Of a stretch of DNA of 64,000 nucleotides, positions 17,200 through 25,675 are shown piece by piece (within the stretch, counting starts at the first letter, position 1; each line of letters begins with the position of its first letter). Origin of the DNA: an uncultured Lachnospiraceae bacterium. Its GTDB lineage: Bacteria; Bacillota; Clostridia; Lachnospirales; Lachnospiraceae. The stretch covers positions 1 to 64,000 of the forward strand of contig URUY01000022.1 in NCBI GenBank assembly GCA_900551115.1, read 5' to 3'. Both the position numbers and the translations under genes were made by a program. The notes beneath the pieces are model-generated. The model was not told the origin of the DNA, did not search any database, and was given only the letters and a program-made list of their open reading frames with translations.

Positions 17200-17228
17200 A
17201 TACTACTATGAAGTGACAGAAATTGTAA
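17200..17228 (-). promoter_or_regulatory. Possible promoter of the DUF1538/PII operon
   Basis: Minus strand TTACAA (17228-17223), 17-bp spacer, TAGTAT (17205-17200). A perfect 16-bp palindrome (17251-17266) lies just upstream and may be an operator. Confidence 0.45.
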
Positions 17229-17287
17229 ATAAAATAAAAATATTTTTTTTGTTAAGATTTCTTAACGTCCGGCTCTGCCATCCTGTT

Positions 17288-19939
17288 TTACGCTTTTGCC
17301 TTACGCTTTTCAGCCATACGCTGTATCAGCTTGGTAAGCTCTACAATCGGAATAATCGTTGCTGCAATCAGTATGGAAACCATATATTCCGCAAAGGAAA
17401 TATGCTCAAACCCAAACGCATTTGATAAAAACGGAACGTAAATAACTGCGGTGGTACAAATCAGGGAAATAAGCATAGCGCCCCACAGGAATTTGTTCTG
17501 TTTTGTTACGGTAAAGATAGATTTCTTTAAAGAACGCATATTGAAGGAATGGAAAATCTCAGCCATGGACAGGGTTAAAAAGGCCATTGTCATACCGTCC
17601 GCACTTTCCGTAAACTCCCATACGCCGGCTTCCATATAATGTCCTACCAGATACGCTGCCAGTGTAATAACGGCAACCACAGTACCCTGCAGTACCACAT
17701 GCACGCCAAGCCCGCCTGCAAAAATACCGTCTTTTGCATCTCTCGGCTTTCTCTTCATGATATCCGCTTCGCCTTCTTCCATACCAAGCGCCAGTGCCGG
17801 GAAGCAGTCCGTAATCAGATTAATCCACAGAAGATGAACCGGTTTTAAGATGGTAAAGCCAAGCAGCGTTGCACAGAAGATAGCAAGCACCTCGGACAGG
17901 TTGCTGGCAAGTAAAAACTGGATGGATTTTCTGATATTGTCATAAATCCTTCTGCCTTCTCCCACTGCATTGACAATGGTGGCAAAGTTATCGTCCGCAA
18001 GCACCATATCCGCTACATTCTTGGTTACGTCCGTACCGGTAATACCCATACCTACACCGATATCGGCATTTTTAATGGAAGGCGCATCATTGACGCCGTC
18101 ACCGGTCATTGCCGTAATCTTGCCCTTTGCCTTCCATGCATTGACAATACGCACCTTATGCTCCGGCTGTACACGGGCATATACCGCATACTCCTCCACT
18201 TTATCCAAAAGCTCCGCATCCGACAGATCATCTAAGGAAGCGCCGGTAACAGCCTGCTCGGGACTGTCAATAATACCTAATTCCATTGCAATGGCAACTG
18301 CCGTATCCTTATGGTCGCCGGTAATCATAACCGGTTTGATGCCCGCCTCCCGGCATTCTGCAATCGCCGCCTTTACTTCGGGACGAACCGGATCAATCAT
18401 GCCGGTAAGACCGATGAAGGTAAGCTCCTTCTCCAGATAAGTATCCTCATAGGACTCCGGTTCCTGCTCCCACTTTCTGTAAGCCGCAGCCAGAACACGC
18501 AGTGCCTGGTCTGCCATAGCCTTATTGTCCTTTAATATCTGACTGCGCAGTTCCTCGGTCAGTACTGTTTCTTTACCATCCTGCCAGATATGGGTACAGC
18601 GCTTTAATATTTCATCCGGCGCACCCTTTGTATACTGAATGGCGGCACCGTCCTTTCCCCTATGCACGGTAGTCATCATCTTTCTCATGGAATCAAAGGG
18701 AGCTTCTCCGATTCTTGCATTCACCTGCTTTAAACCGTCCTTATGCATGCCCAGCTTAAATGCATAATTTACCAGCGCGCATTCCGTAGGCTCACCTACT
18801 GCCTCGTTATTTTCATCCAGCTCCGCATCCGAGCAAAGAGCCATTGCTTTTCCAAGCAGCTCTTCGTCTGTACCGGTATGCTTTACAACCGTCATTTTAT
18901 TCTGCGTAAGCGTACCTGTCTTGTCAGAGCAGATAACCTGTGCGCAGCCTAAGGTTTCTACCGCCGTCAGCTTTCTGATAACCGCATTGCGTTTGGACAT
19001 ATTGGTAACGCCTATGGAAAGCACAATCGTCACCACGGCTGCCAGGCCTTCGGGAATTGCCGCCACTGCCAGACTGACTGCTACCATAAAGGTATCTAAC
19101 ATGGTTTCTCCCGAAACATTCGGGTATGCCCTGAAAATATCTATGGCAAATATAACCACACAGATGCCCAGCACCAGTACGCTCAGAATCTTGCTTAACT
19201 GAGTCAGCTTCATCTGCAGGGGCGTCTGATTATCCTCTGCCTTTGACAGCGCGTCAGCAATCTTACCCATCTCCGTGTTCATGCCGCTGCCTGTTATCAC
19301 TGCCCTGCCGCGTCCGTATACCACGGTACTTCCCATGTATACCATATTTTTACGGTCACCCAAAGGAATATCCTTGCCGTCCCTGCTTACAAGCGCATCA
19401 CTGGTTTTGGTAACCGGAACCGATTCTCCGGTAAGCGCCGCTTCCTCCACCTTCATGCTGGCACATTCAATCAGTCTCGCGTCTGCCGGTACGGAATCAC
19501 CTGCTTCCAATACGATAATATCCCCCGGTACCAGCTCCTCGCTCCGTATGGTCATCTGATGTCCGTTACGGATTACCTTGGAGGTAGCCGCCGCAATTTC
19601 CTGCAAGGCCGCTATTGCTTTTTCTGCCTTGCTCTCCTGCACCACGCCCAAAACCGCATTAATTAAAACTACAATCAGGATAATAATCACATCTGCAAAG
19701 GATTCCCCCGAATAAACCGCAGTGACACCGGATATAGCAGCCGCCACAATCAGAATAATAATCATGGGGTCCGCAAGCTGCTGCATGAATCTCTGAAACA
19801 GAGATATTTTCTTACCCTCCACCAGCTTGTTTTTGCCGTACAGGCGCATTCTTTCTTCTACCTGTACATCAGACAATCCGTTTTCTCCTGCCTGCTGTTC
19901 TTCTAAAACCGCTTCCACACTGTTTAGATACTCTTTCAT
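17288..19939 (-). CDS. Cation-translocating P-type ATPase (Ca2+/Mn2+ type)
   Basis: An 883-residue type II P-ATPase that should pump Ca2+ or Mn2+ out of the cytoplasm. TGES is at 170-173 (actuator), IPEGL at 295-299 (ion-binding M4, as in SERCA/PMCA pumps), and the phosphorylated Asp339 is in CSDKTGTLTQ. The hinge motif TGDGVNDAP and MITGDHKDTA are present. About ten transmembrane helices are visible, four N-terminal and six C-terminal, as expected. The leader upstream matches a yybP-ykoY Mn2+ riboswitch with its own promoter and terminator, which argues that Mn2+ detoxification is a main role (compare L. lactis YoaB). The pump looks complete. Confidence 0.95.
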   Translation of the reverse strand: MKEYLNSVEAVLEEQQAGENGLSDVQVEERMRLYGKNKLVEGKKISLFQRFMQQLADPMIIILIVAAAISGVTAVYSGESFADVIIILIVVLINAVLGVVQESKAEKAIAALQEIAAATSKVIRNGHQMTIRSEELVPGDIIVLEAGDSVPADARLIECASMKVEEAALTGESVPVTKTSDALVSRDGKDIPLGDRKNMVYMGSTVVYGRGRAVITGSGMNTEMGKIADALSKAEDNQTPLQMKLTQLSKILSVLVLGICVVIFAIDIFRAYPNVSGETMLDTFMVAVSLAVAAIPEGLAAVVTIVLSIGVTNMSKRNAVIRKLTAVETLGCAQVICSDKTGTLTQNKMTVVKHTGTDEELLGKAMALCSDAELDENNEAVGEPTECALVNYAFKLGMHKDGLKQVNARIGEAPFDSMRKMMTTVHRGKDGAAIQYTKGAPDEILKRCTHIWQDGKETVLTEELRSQILKDNKAMADQALRVLAAAYRKWEQEPESYEDTYLEKELTFIGLTGMIDPVRPEVKAAIAECREAGIKPVMITGDHKDTAVAIAMELGIIDSPEQAVTGASLDDLSDAELLDKVEEYAVYARVQPEHKVRIVNAWKAKGKITAMTGDGVNDAPSIKNADIGVGMGITGTDVTKNVADMVLADDNFATIVNAVGEGRRIYDNIRKSIQFLLASNLSEVLAIFCATLLGFTILKPVHLLWINLITDCFPALALGMEEGEADIMKRKPRDAKDGIFAGGLGVHVVLQGTVVAVITLAAYLVGHYMEAGVWEFTESADGMTMAFLTLSMAEIFHSFNMRSLKKSIFTVTKQNKFLWGAMLISLICTTAVIYVPFLSNAFGFEHISFAEYMVSILIAATIIPIVELTKLIQRMAEKRKAKA

Positions 19940-19995
19940 TTACCCTTTTCCCTTTCCTTTCATAGCCGGTATGAAACACAAACTTTCCATAAAGC

Positions 19996-20037
19996 AAAAA
20001 AACCCATATACAATGATTCTGCCCACTGTATATGAGT
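19996..20037 (-). terminator. Riboswitch-controlled terminator before the P-type ATPase
   Basis: Minus strand ACTCATATACAGTG (20037-20024) pairs with CATTGTATATGGGT (20015-20002) over 14 bp, 8-nt loop, then a run of seven T residues. It ends about 57 bp before the ATPase start. Its 5' arm overlaps the 3' strand of the aptamer base stem, so the two compete. Confidence 0.88.
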
Positions 20038-20159
20038 CTCATTCTCTATAGATAAACCAGACGGTCAAATACCGACATGTTTGTTGATTTATCGCACATC
20101 TCCGGTAAACTGTTTATGTACCGGAAGCTGTGGAACTACTCCCTCAATATGTAATTGAT
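20024..20159 (-). promoter_or_regulatory. yybP-ykoY-type Mn2+ riboswitch
   Basis: The leader of the P-type ATPase transcript carries the family signature GGGAGTAG (20143-20136) a few bases after the predicted start. A strong CCGGTA/TACCGG hairpin follows, then ACCGTCTGGTT near the 3' side. TGAG (20147-20144) can close a base stem with CTCA further 3' (20036-20033), and that strand is also the 5' arm of the terminator. Known members of this family bind Mn2+ and switch transcription on for Mn/Ca exporters. Aptamer boundaries are approximate. Confidence 0.82.
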
Positions 20160-20165
20160 GTATTC

Positions 20166-20194
20166 ATAATAGGAGCATTACCATGTTTTGTCAA
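20166..20194 (-). promoter_or_regulatory. Promoter of the riboswitch/ATPase transcript
   Basis: Minus strand TTGACA (20194-20189), 17-bp spacer, TATTAT (20171-20166). The predicted start (~20159) lies directly before the aptamer. Confidence 0.85.
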
Positions 20195-20230
20195 CGGATA
20201 CGGCACATTTTTAATGATTATTTTAGAATT

Positions 20231-20857
20231 TTATTCTTCTACTCTTCTGCCGCACTCCATACACATGAACTGCCCTTCCGGCACTTCTGCGCCGCAAATA
20301 CACTGAATGGTGCGTTTGGGCTGCACATTTGGCTGCATGGAAGCCGGTGTTCCCTGACCGGATGCTGCCGTGACGGGTACGCCGCCGTTTGCCAGCATCT
20401 GCTGAATATCATTGCCGCAATTATTGCAGAACCTCGCGTCCTTTCTGACCTGATTGCCGCACACGCAGGTAATCATGCCATTGTCCACCGGCGCACCGCA
20501 GTTAGGACAGAATTTGTCCTGTGCAGTCAGGCGGGCTCCACAGACACAGGTTGTACCGTTACCATTCTGCAGCTCCGATGCCTGTATTTTTGCCTGCAAT
20601 TCTTTGATTTCCTCATCCAGTTGGTCTATCTTATCAAAATATCCCTGTAATTCCTGCATTTGCAGTTTTCCGCCTGCGTGTAAATCATACGCTTCCATTC
20701 CGATGTATCCGAAAATTTTTGATTTATTCGACACTTTCTCTTCTATATTTTTTTTCAGTTCACGGATTACCCGGTTTTCACTGCCGGTATTTGCTATTCC
20801 GCCAGTTATTCCGCTTACTGTTCCTTTTGCCTTATTAAATATATTTCCGACTGCCAT
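20231..20857 (-). CDS. Triple zinc-ribbon protein of the dynamin-like operon
   Basis: A 208-residue protein without a signal sequence. The first ~100 residues are helical, with a Leu/Glu/Lys coiled coil near 70-95. Three double-CxxC-type zinc ribbons follow: CVCG...CPNCG, CVCG...CNNCG and CICG...CMECG, the last at the extreme C-terminus. A Gln/Pro/Gly linker separates the second and third. It is the last gene of a four-frame minus-strand run headed by the dynamin-like GTPase and likely serves as an adaptor in the same assembly. I do not recognise a named family. Confidence 0.8.
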   Translation of the reverse strand: MAVGNIFNKAKGTVSGITGGIANTGSENRVIRELKKNIEEKVSNKSKIFGYIGMEAYDLHAGGKLQMQELQGYFDKIDQLDEEIKELQAKIQASELQNGNGTTCVCGARLTAQDKFCPNCGAPVDNGMITCVCGNQVRKDARFCNNCGNDIQQMLANGGVPVTAASGQGTPASMQPNVQPKRTIQCICGAEVPEGQFMCMECGRRVEE

Positions 20858-20891
20858 ATCCGTTCTTCCTTTCCCATATGTATCGTAGTCT

Positions 20892-22238
20892 TTAAACCAT
20901 CTGCTTAATTGTCATCCATTTCTGTCTCATAAACGCAAACTCTTCCTGTTCCGAGCGGCTCTGCACGCTTTGCGAAACAGAAGTCTTACCCAGGATTTCC
21001 GTAAACATTTCTCCGTACGCAGTTTCCATTTCCACACGCAGACAGTCAAATTTTGACGCTGTCTTACCTGCAAAATCTGTTTCCTGTAAAAAATGCTCCA
21101 GTTCCGGTGTCAGGCATGCCGCTGCCGCATCACATAACCACTTTTTGGATTGTTTCATAATAACCGTCACATATACAAGATAAATCAATCCGGCAATAAT
21201 ATAAATGACAGGGCCGGTTACCGTTTTCACAGTGGAGGATACAAATTCATCTAATATTCCCTCTGCTTTCTCTGCTCCGTAATCTATGACCTCCTTACCG
21301 GCTTCGACGGCTTCATCGCCTATCCGGTCAATCAGTTCATCCGCAACCCCCTTCGGTGCCGTCTCGCTTTCCACAGCTGTCTTACTGTCCTGACCGCCTT
21401 CGCCTATCCTGCCGATAAGAGCCGATGCAAGCATCCATCCCAAAATCACAACAAAGGGAAGAAACATAAACAGCAGCTTTTTCCGTTCCTGTTTTTTTAC
21501 TACCGCATTCAGCTTCGGAACCTGTGCTGCGGCAAACTCCTGTATGCCTGTACCTTCACTGCCAAGCTGCGCCGCTTCTGCACCGATTCGCTGCTTAATC
21601 AGATCATATCTGTTGTCGTACTGCATATAAAAATCACGATATCCTACATGAAAACGCTCATCCTTTATCTTCGTCAGCAGGGCTTTCGTCTTCACCATGG
21701 CACCATCACAATTCCTGAACATTGCCTGTACAAATGCCTGCAGCGCCTGTGAGACCCTCCGTCCGAAAGCATCACTTTTTTCTGCAAAAAAAACGGTAAA
21801 CAGACCCATGTTTTTTATTTCTTTATAATGGGCCTCTGTATGTAAGATATCCCGCAGATTCTGACAAAGCTCCTTCACCGCATAGGTCTGCTCATCTGCA
21901 TACCTGCTGCACATTTCCTTATTTTCCGTTTTGCAGGCATAAAGAATTTCCTTCACCCTGTTTTCCATATCCTGCAAAAGGATTCCTTCCTCCTGCGCCA
22001 CCGGAGCCGTTTCTGCCGCCTGTTTTTCTGCCTCATATTTTTTCCCCATATGTTTTAAAAGGCTGTCCATCTGTAAGAATGCCTGCTCCAACTGAAGGGG
22101 CGATTCTGCCTTTTGCAGCTCCACCCTGCTCTCTCTAATAGAATCCACTATCCGTAGAGGCAGCCCTTTTTCAGCTGCAAAACGCTCCAGCTCATCATAA
22201 AAATCCAATGCCCTGCTCTTTTTTTCACTCTCTGCCAT
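20892..22238 (-). CDS. Hypothetical coiled-coil protein with two membrane helices, partner of the dynamin-like GTPase
   Basis: A 448-residue protein of unknown family. The N-terminal ~240 residues are helical and charged. Two hydrophobic segments lie at about 255-275 and 335-355, separated by an acidic 60-residue stretch (GGQDSKTAVESETAPKG). The C-terminal ~90 residues are again soluble and helical. The start at 22238 is preferred because GGGAG lies 7 nt upstream. The gene begins 26 bp after the GTPase stop, so both are in one operon. A role in membrane attachment or remodelling with the GTPase is my inference. Confidence 0.8.
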   Translation of the reverse strand: MAESEKKSRALDFYDELERFAAEKGLPLRIVDSIRESRVELQKAESPLQLEQAFLQMDSLLKHMGKKYEAEKQAAETAPVAQEEGILLQDMENRVKEILYACKTENKEMCSRYADEQTYAVKELCQNLRDILHTEAHYKEIKNMGLFTVFFAEKSDAFGRRVSQALQAFVQAMFRNCDGAMVKTKALLTKIKDERFHVGYRDFYMQYDNRYDLIKQRIGAEAAQLGSEGTGIQEFAAAQVPKLNAVVKKQERKKLLFMFLPFVVILGWMLASALIGRIGEGGQDSKTAVESETAPKGVADELIDRIGDEAVEAGKEVIDYGAEKAEGILDEFVSSTVKTVTGPVIYIIAGLIYLVYVTVIMKQSKKWLCDAAAACLTPELEHFLQETDFAGKTASKFDCLRVEMETAYGEMFTEILGKTSVSQSVQSRSEQEEFAFMRQKWMTIKQMV

Positions 22239-22264
22239 CTGTTTTCTCCCTCTGTACACAAATT

Positions 22265-24103
22265 TTATACATTAAGCAAAACTACCTCCTTCTGCCGTTC
22301 TGCCTTCATCTGTGTAATCTGCTCCATCAGTTCATCCACCGTCTGCATCCGGCACTCTAATACCGGTATATTCCTGCTGTCAATATTGACCGTCATCCTG
22401 AAATCAGTAAAGCTTCCGTCTGCATTCTTTAATTCTCTGTCAAAAATGGCAGTAATGGTGTCCATGATTTCTGCAGACATCTCAGCTTTAATCTTTGCTA
22501 CCTCTTCTTTAAACTCTGCAACGCAGGCCTGATATTCCGCATACATGTTTGCCTGTGCGCTTGCCTTTGCCATTCTTTTTGCCAGCTTGGAAATCAGTAC
22601 CGCACCAACTAACAATCCTACTACCGGCCAAAGAGCTGCACCTGCTGCCAATTGCCCTATGGTACCGGCCTTTACCAGCAAGGCACCAATACCCACTGCA
22701 GCGCTGCCGGCTCCCGCGCCGCCCAGTCCGCCCAAAGCCATACCTCTCTTTTCGGACTGGCGAACTGTCTTATCATATACCTCCCGCGCCTGCCATGCTT
22801 TCATAAAAAGCTCATCCGAAGCCTGCGCCAGTTCCTGATAAAACCTGCCTAAATTTACAACCGTATCTTCTACCTGATAGGTAATATCCTTTTTTGTTAC
22901 GGCAAGGGAACCGTAAAATTCATCCTCCAGTGCAATCAAGGACTGCCGCTTACGGAAAAAGCCGGTTGCCTCTTCAAAAACATTCTGCAAATCAGACAGA
23001 TACTGTCTGACCGTTTCCTGCGTTCTGCCGGAAATCTGGCGATTCATGATTTCCCTGTAGTTGTCGTTGACCGCAGCCAGATAGCCTTCTACATCAGCAG
23101 GACCACCCGGACAGAATTCCTTGATTTTCAACGGGTCCATTTTATCAATCATGGTATTTTGATAGTTTTCAATTTCCCTGTCGATTATTTCCTGTAAATC
23201 TGCTTTCAGACGGTTTACCACACTTTCGTTTCGCATTACGAAGGTGTCCATAGCCCGGTTAATATCAGCCAGAATTGCCTTGTCTGCTTCAAACTGCCTT
23301 CTCCGCATCTCATAGGAATGTTTAAAAGAGGCAAGCATCCCTGTCAGATACTCCATATTCTGCTGTTGTTTTGTAAGTGTAGGCGTTTCTCCCAAAATTT
23401 CCTTCCTCACATACCTTTTCAGTGCGTCTATATTCTCCTCAGGCTTTATCTGCGCCGTATCCCCGAAAGCTGTCATAAAAATCGGAGCCTCTATGTCCGC
23501 ATCCTGCATGTAGGATTGTAGCTTAACCCTGTTAAATGCCAGAGTTTCCTCATCCGCAAGGTCGCATTTTGTCATGACAAATACAGCCTTTTTACTGCTT
23601 GTCTCCTCTAAAAAGTCCCAGACATCAAAGCTTTTAATCTGTCTTGCATCAAATATGGCAAAGAGTACATCGCTCTTTTGTACCATGCCTTTAATCTGCT
23701 CTCTGCAAGGTCCCTCCTGCAGAGTATCTATTCCCTGCGTATCCACTATACAGATACCCTCTAATGCCGGTACTGCCCGAAACTGTCTTACATAAAATTC
23801 GTTTACGTCAAACTCCGCTTCCTGTACACCGCCCCTTATTTCCCGAATACCTTCCGTGGACTGCGGTGTTTCTCCTGCATAAAGATACCGTCCAAACACT
23901 TCACTTAAAAAAGTGCTTTTTCCAACTCCGGTATCTCCTATTGCCACAAAAGTCATGGCGTCCGATACCTTTTGCAAAAACTGCCTGACCAGTTCCTTCT
24001 CTTCGGCGGCATCACTGTCCTTAATCAGTTCTCCTACCGTTCCAAGCAGCTGCTGCATTAACTTTTTGTCATCATTCAGAAAAGAGACCTTCGTTGTATC
24101 CAT
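22265..24103 (-). CDS. Dynamin-like large GTPase
   Basis: A 612-residue GTPase of the bacterial dynamin-like group. G1 is GDTGVGKST (56-64), a Thr-rich switch I lies near 80 (TPQST), G3 is DTQG (121-124) and G4 is TKCD (178-181). A long helical middle and stalk (230-440) is followed by a glycine/alanine-rich hydrophobic segment (about 465-520) that could insert in membrane, then a helical tail. This is the layout expected of a membrane-remodelling dynamin. AGAGGAG precedes the chosen ATG at 24103; the upstream 12 codons look non-coding. The promoter contains a G9 tract. Known bacterial dynamins act in membrane repair, phage tolerance or cell division. Confidence 0.88.
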   Translation of the reverse strand: MDTTKVSFLNDDKKLMQQLLGTVGELIKDSDAAEEKELVRQFLQKVSDAMTFVAIGDTGVGKSTFLSEVFGRYLYAGETPQSTEGIREIRGGVQEAEFDVNEFYVRQFRAVPALEGICIVDTQGIDTLQEGPCREQIKGMVQKSDVLFAIFDARQIKSFDVWDFLEETSSKKAVFVMTKCDLADEETLAFNRVKLQSYMQDADIEAPIFMTAFGDTAQIKPEENIDALKRYVRKEILGETPTLTKQQQNMEYLTGMLASFKHSYEMRRRQFEADKAILADINRAMDTFVMRNESVVNRLKADLQEIIDREIENYQNTMIDKMDPLKIKEFCPGGPADVEGYLAAVNDNYREIMNRQISGRTQETVRQYLSDLQNVFEEATGFFRKRQSLIALEDEFYGSLAVTKKDITYQVEDTVVNLGRFYQELAQASDELFMKAWQAREVYDKTVRQSEKRGMALGGLGGAGAGSAAVGIGALLVKAGTIGQLAAGAALWPVVGLLVGAVLISKLAKRMAKASAQANMYAEYQACVAEFKEEVAKIKAEMSAEIMDTITAIFDRELKNADGSFTDFRMTVNIDSRNIPVLECRMQTVDELMEQITQMKAERQKEVVLLNV

Positions 24104-24144
24104 TTTTTCTCCTCTTTGGGCAAATATACAAAATTTCATTTGTA

Positions 24145-24172
24145 ATTTTACCCCCCCCCGTTAATTTGTCAA
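24145..24172 (-). promoter_or_regulatory. Promoter of the dynamin operon with a G9 spacer tract
   Basis: Minus strand TTGACA (24172-24167), 16-bp spacer, TAAAAT (24150-24145). Nine of the spacer bases are a single run of G (24159-24151). Gain of one G would give the optimal 17-bp spacer, so slippage should change promoter strength. Confidence 0.65.
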
Positions 24173-24184
24173 TATTTGGGGCAG

Positions 24185-24225
24185 AAAAAACCCGCAGGTC
24201 CGAAATCCTCAAGCTGCGGGTTTTT
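24185..24225 (-). terminator. Terminator of the DUF4317 gene
   Basis: Minus strand CCCGCAG (24220-24214) pairs with CTGCGGG (24197-24191) and ends in six T residues. Both flanks are T/A-rich, so it may be bidirectional. It separates the DUF4317 gene from the dynamin operon. Confidence 0.9.
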
Positions 24226-24252
24226 AAATTCTTATGTACTGCCTGTTTTATT

Positions 24253-25401
24253 TTATTCACCGTCGTCTTCGCTGCCTTGCGTCATCCGCACCTGGATACC
24301 GTTGACCTCCACCTGATCATTTAACTCAATCACAAGGCATTTTCTGCCATCGATGATTTTGGTCTGCACCAGATCTGTCCTGTCGGGGCTTACTTTTACG
24401 ATAACATCCGGCGTTTTTATCTCAAACTGTCTGGTATTGGCTACGTTTGCCGCTACGAACTGCGTCTTTTCTCCTGCTGCTGCCGCATACCTTTCGTCAA
24501 AATCAGCAAGCCTCTCCTCTTCCACGCCGCTGTACTCCAAAAGCCGCTTTACCTGTGCCTTGTCCAAAACAACCGGCTCCGGCTCATCCTTTTTTTCCTC
24601 TATCATTTCATTGAGCTTTTCGTGGATATTTTTTACAACCTCGTATTCACATTCTTCCCCCAGCGTTTCCTCTACAATCGTCTGAAAGGTTTCCTTCTGC
24701 CCGCCGGCGGACATAGGCACCTCGCAGCCGAGAACCGGCTCCACAAAATCAAAACGCAGCTCCTCAGGCTTTGACGCATAATACAAAAGGCTGTGAATAT
24801 CCGCGCTTCTGTCATTAAAGGCCGGGAATAAGAATCCGATATCCGGCATATCCACCACCCTGTCCAAAATACGGGTTCTGAAACTGTTGCTTTCCTCATC
24901 ATAAGCAAGCCCCGGCTTGCTTAAGGATACGGGACAGATGCAGCACAAAATATGCTCATAGACTTCATCTGAAGCGTCAAACATTTCTTCTCCCGAGGTT
25001 GCCTTTCCCGGCACGTCATAGACTGCATGAATCAGAAGAATCAGATAGTTTTCTACGGAATAATAGTTTTCGATAACCTTATCATAAAATTCCTCCAAAA
25101 GATTGTCGTCCTTCAGGGCCGTTGCCTTAAGCTGCATGAGAAAATCCTGCGTGCCGCCATGCTCCTCCGTTTCTAACGGAAATTCCATGTTCAGCAGATT
25201 TTTGCCGACAGTACCCGACAATGCCTTTCTGAAAATATTAAAATATTTAAAAATTTCTTCCTCCGGAAGAGACAGAAAAGCTTCCTTTAATTCGGTTTTC
25301 TTATTTTTTTCCCCGTCCACATAGCAGCCGCAGATACGGGTAATGGCACATTTATCCTGTGTGAACTGTTTCTTTATTTCGGCGATTTCTTTCTTATTCA
25401 T
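24253..25401 (-). CDS. DUF4317 domain protein
   Basis: A 382-residue cytoplasmic protein that fits the DUF4317 family, common in Lachnospiraceae and relatives and of unknown function. Features include the N-terminal MNKKEIAEIKKQF and CAITRICGCYVDGEKNK, a middle region with an acidic helix, and a C-terminal nucleotide- or ligand-like beta-rich part (KCLVIELNDQVEVNGI). There is no signal peptide or membrane helix. The ATG at 25401 is preceded by two tandem 12-bp units each containing GGGAG. It lies between a divergent two-component system and the dynamin operon but has its own terminator. Confidence 0.85.
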   Translation of the reverse strand: MNKKEIAEIKKQFTQDKCAITRICGCYVDGEKNKKTELKEAFLSLPEEEIFKYFNIFRKALSGTVGKNLLNMEFPLETEEHGGTQDFLMQLKATALKDDNLLEEFYDKVIENYYSVENYLILLIHAVYDVPGKATSGEEMFDASDEVYEHILCCICPVSLSKPGLAYDEESNSFRTRILDRVVDMPDIGFLFPAFNDRSADIHSLLYYASKPEELRFDFVEPVLGCEVPMSAGGQKETFQTIVEETLGEECEYEVVKNIHEKLNEMIEEKKDEPEPVVLDKAQVKRLLEYSGVEEERLADFDERYAAAAGEKTQFVAANVANTRQFEIKTPDVIVKVSPDRTDLVQTKIIDGRKCLVIELNDQVEVNGIQVRMTQGSEDDGE

Positions 25402-25402
25402 A

Positions 25403-25426
25403 TGTATGCTCCCTTGTATGCTCCCT
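25403..25426 (-). repeat. Tandem 12-bp repeat carrying duplicated ribosome binding sites
   Basis: Minus strand AGGGAGCATACA occurs twice in tandem (25426-25415 and 25414-25403), directly before the DUF4317 start codon. Each copy contains GGGAG; only the second is at a proper distance (about 7 nt) from the ATG. Confidence 0.85.
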
Positions 25427-25569
25427 TTACGCAGGCTCCTTTCTTTAGCTGGAAACCCATTTTTATTTTACCTTATCATATCAGTATCTTTTAAAAAAAA
25501 CAAGCCGGTTTGCCCCGCACCGCCTTTCATTCAGATTGCATTATTCTTTTTTTCTTCTTTTAAGAATTC

Positions 25570-25614
25570 TGTAAGATTTCCCCTCTTTTTTTTGTAAGAA
25601 TATACCTTTATAAT
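25570..25614 (+). promoter_or_regulatory. Possible promoter and response-regulator boxes of the two-component system
   Basis: TGTAAGA occurs twice (25570-25576 and 25593-25599), upstream of TATAAT at 25609-25614. Direct repeats next to a -10 suit an OmpR-type autoregulated promoter. No good -35 is visible. Confidence 0.4.
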
Positions 25615-25675
25615 AGTTTTTGTCAGGATATGTATGGTATGATAACGTTATGAAATTAACACAAGGACGGTTTTT

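Noticed and set aside
17251..17266. Palindrome GTTAAGATTTCTTAAC as terminator of the P-type ATPase gene
   Set aside because: On the minus strand it is followed by A residues, not T. An operator or chance palindrome is more likely; the real terminator candidate is at 17142-17186.
17970..18440. 156-residue plus-strand frame opposite the P-type ATPase
   Set aside because: Lies within the conserved ATPase core on the other strand; its Ser/Ala/Pro-rich composition is typical of an antisense frame.
24151..24159. The C9/G9 run as a sequencing error only
   Set aside because: Cannot be excluded, but its exact place between -35 and -10 makes it worth reporting. Raw reads would decide.
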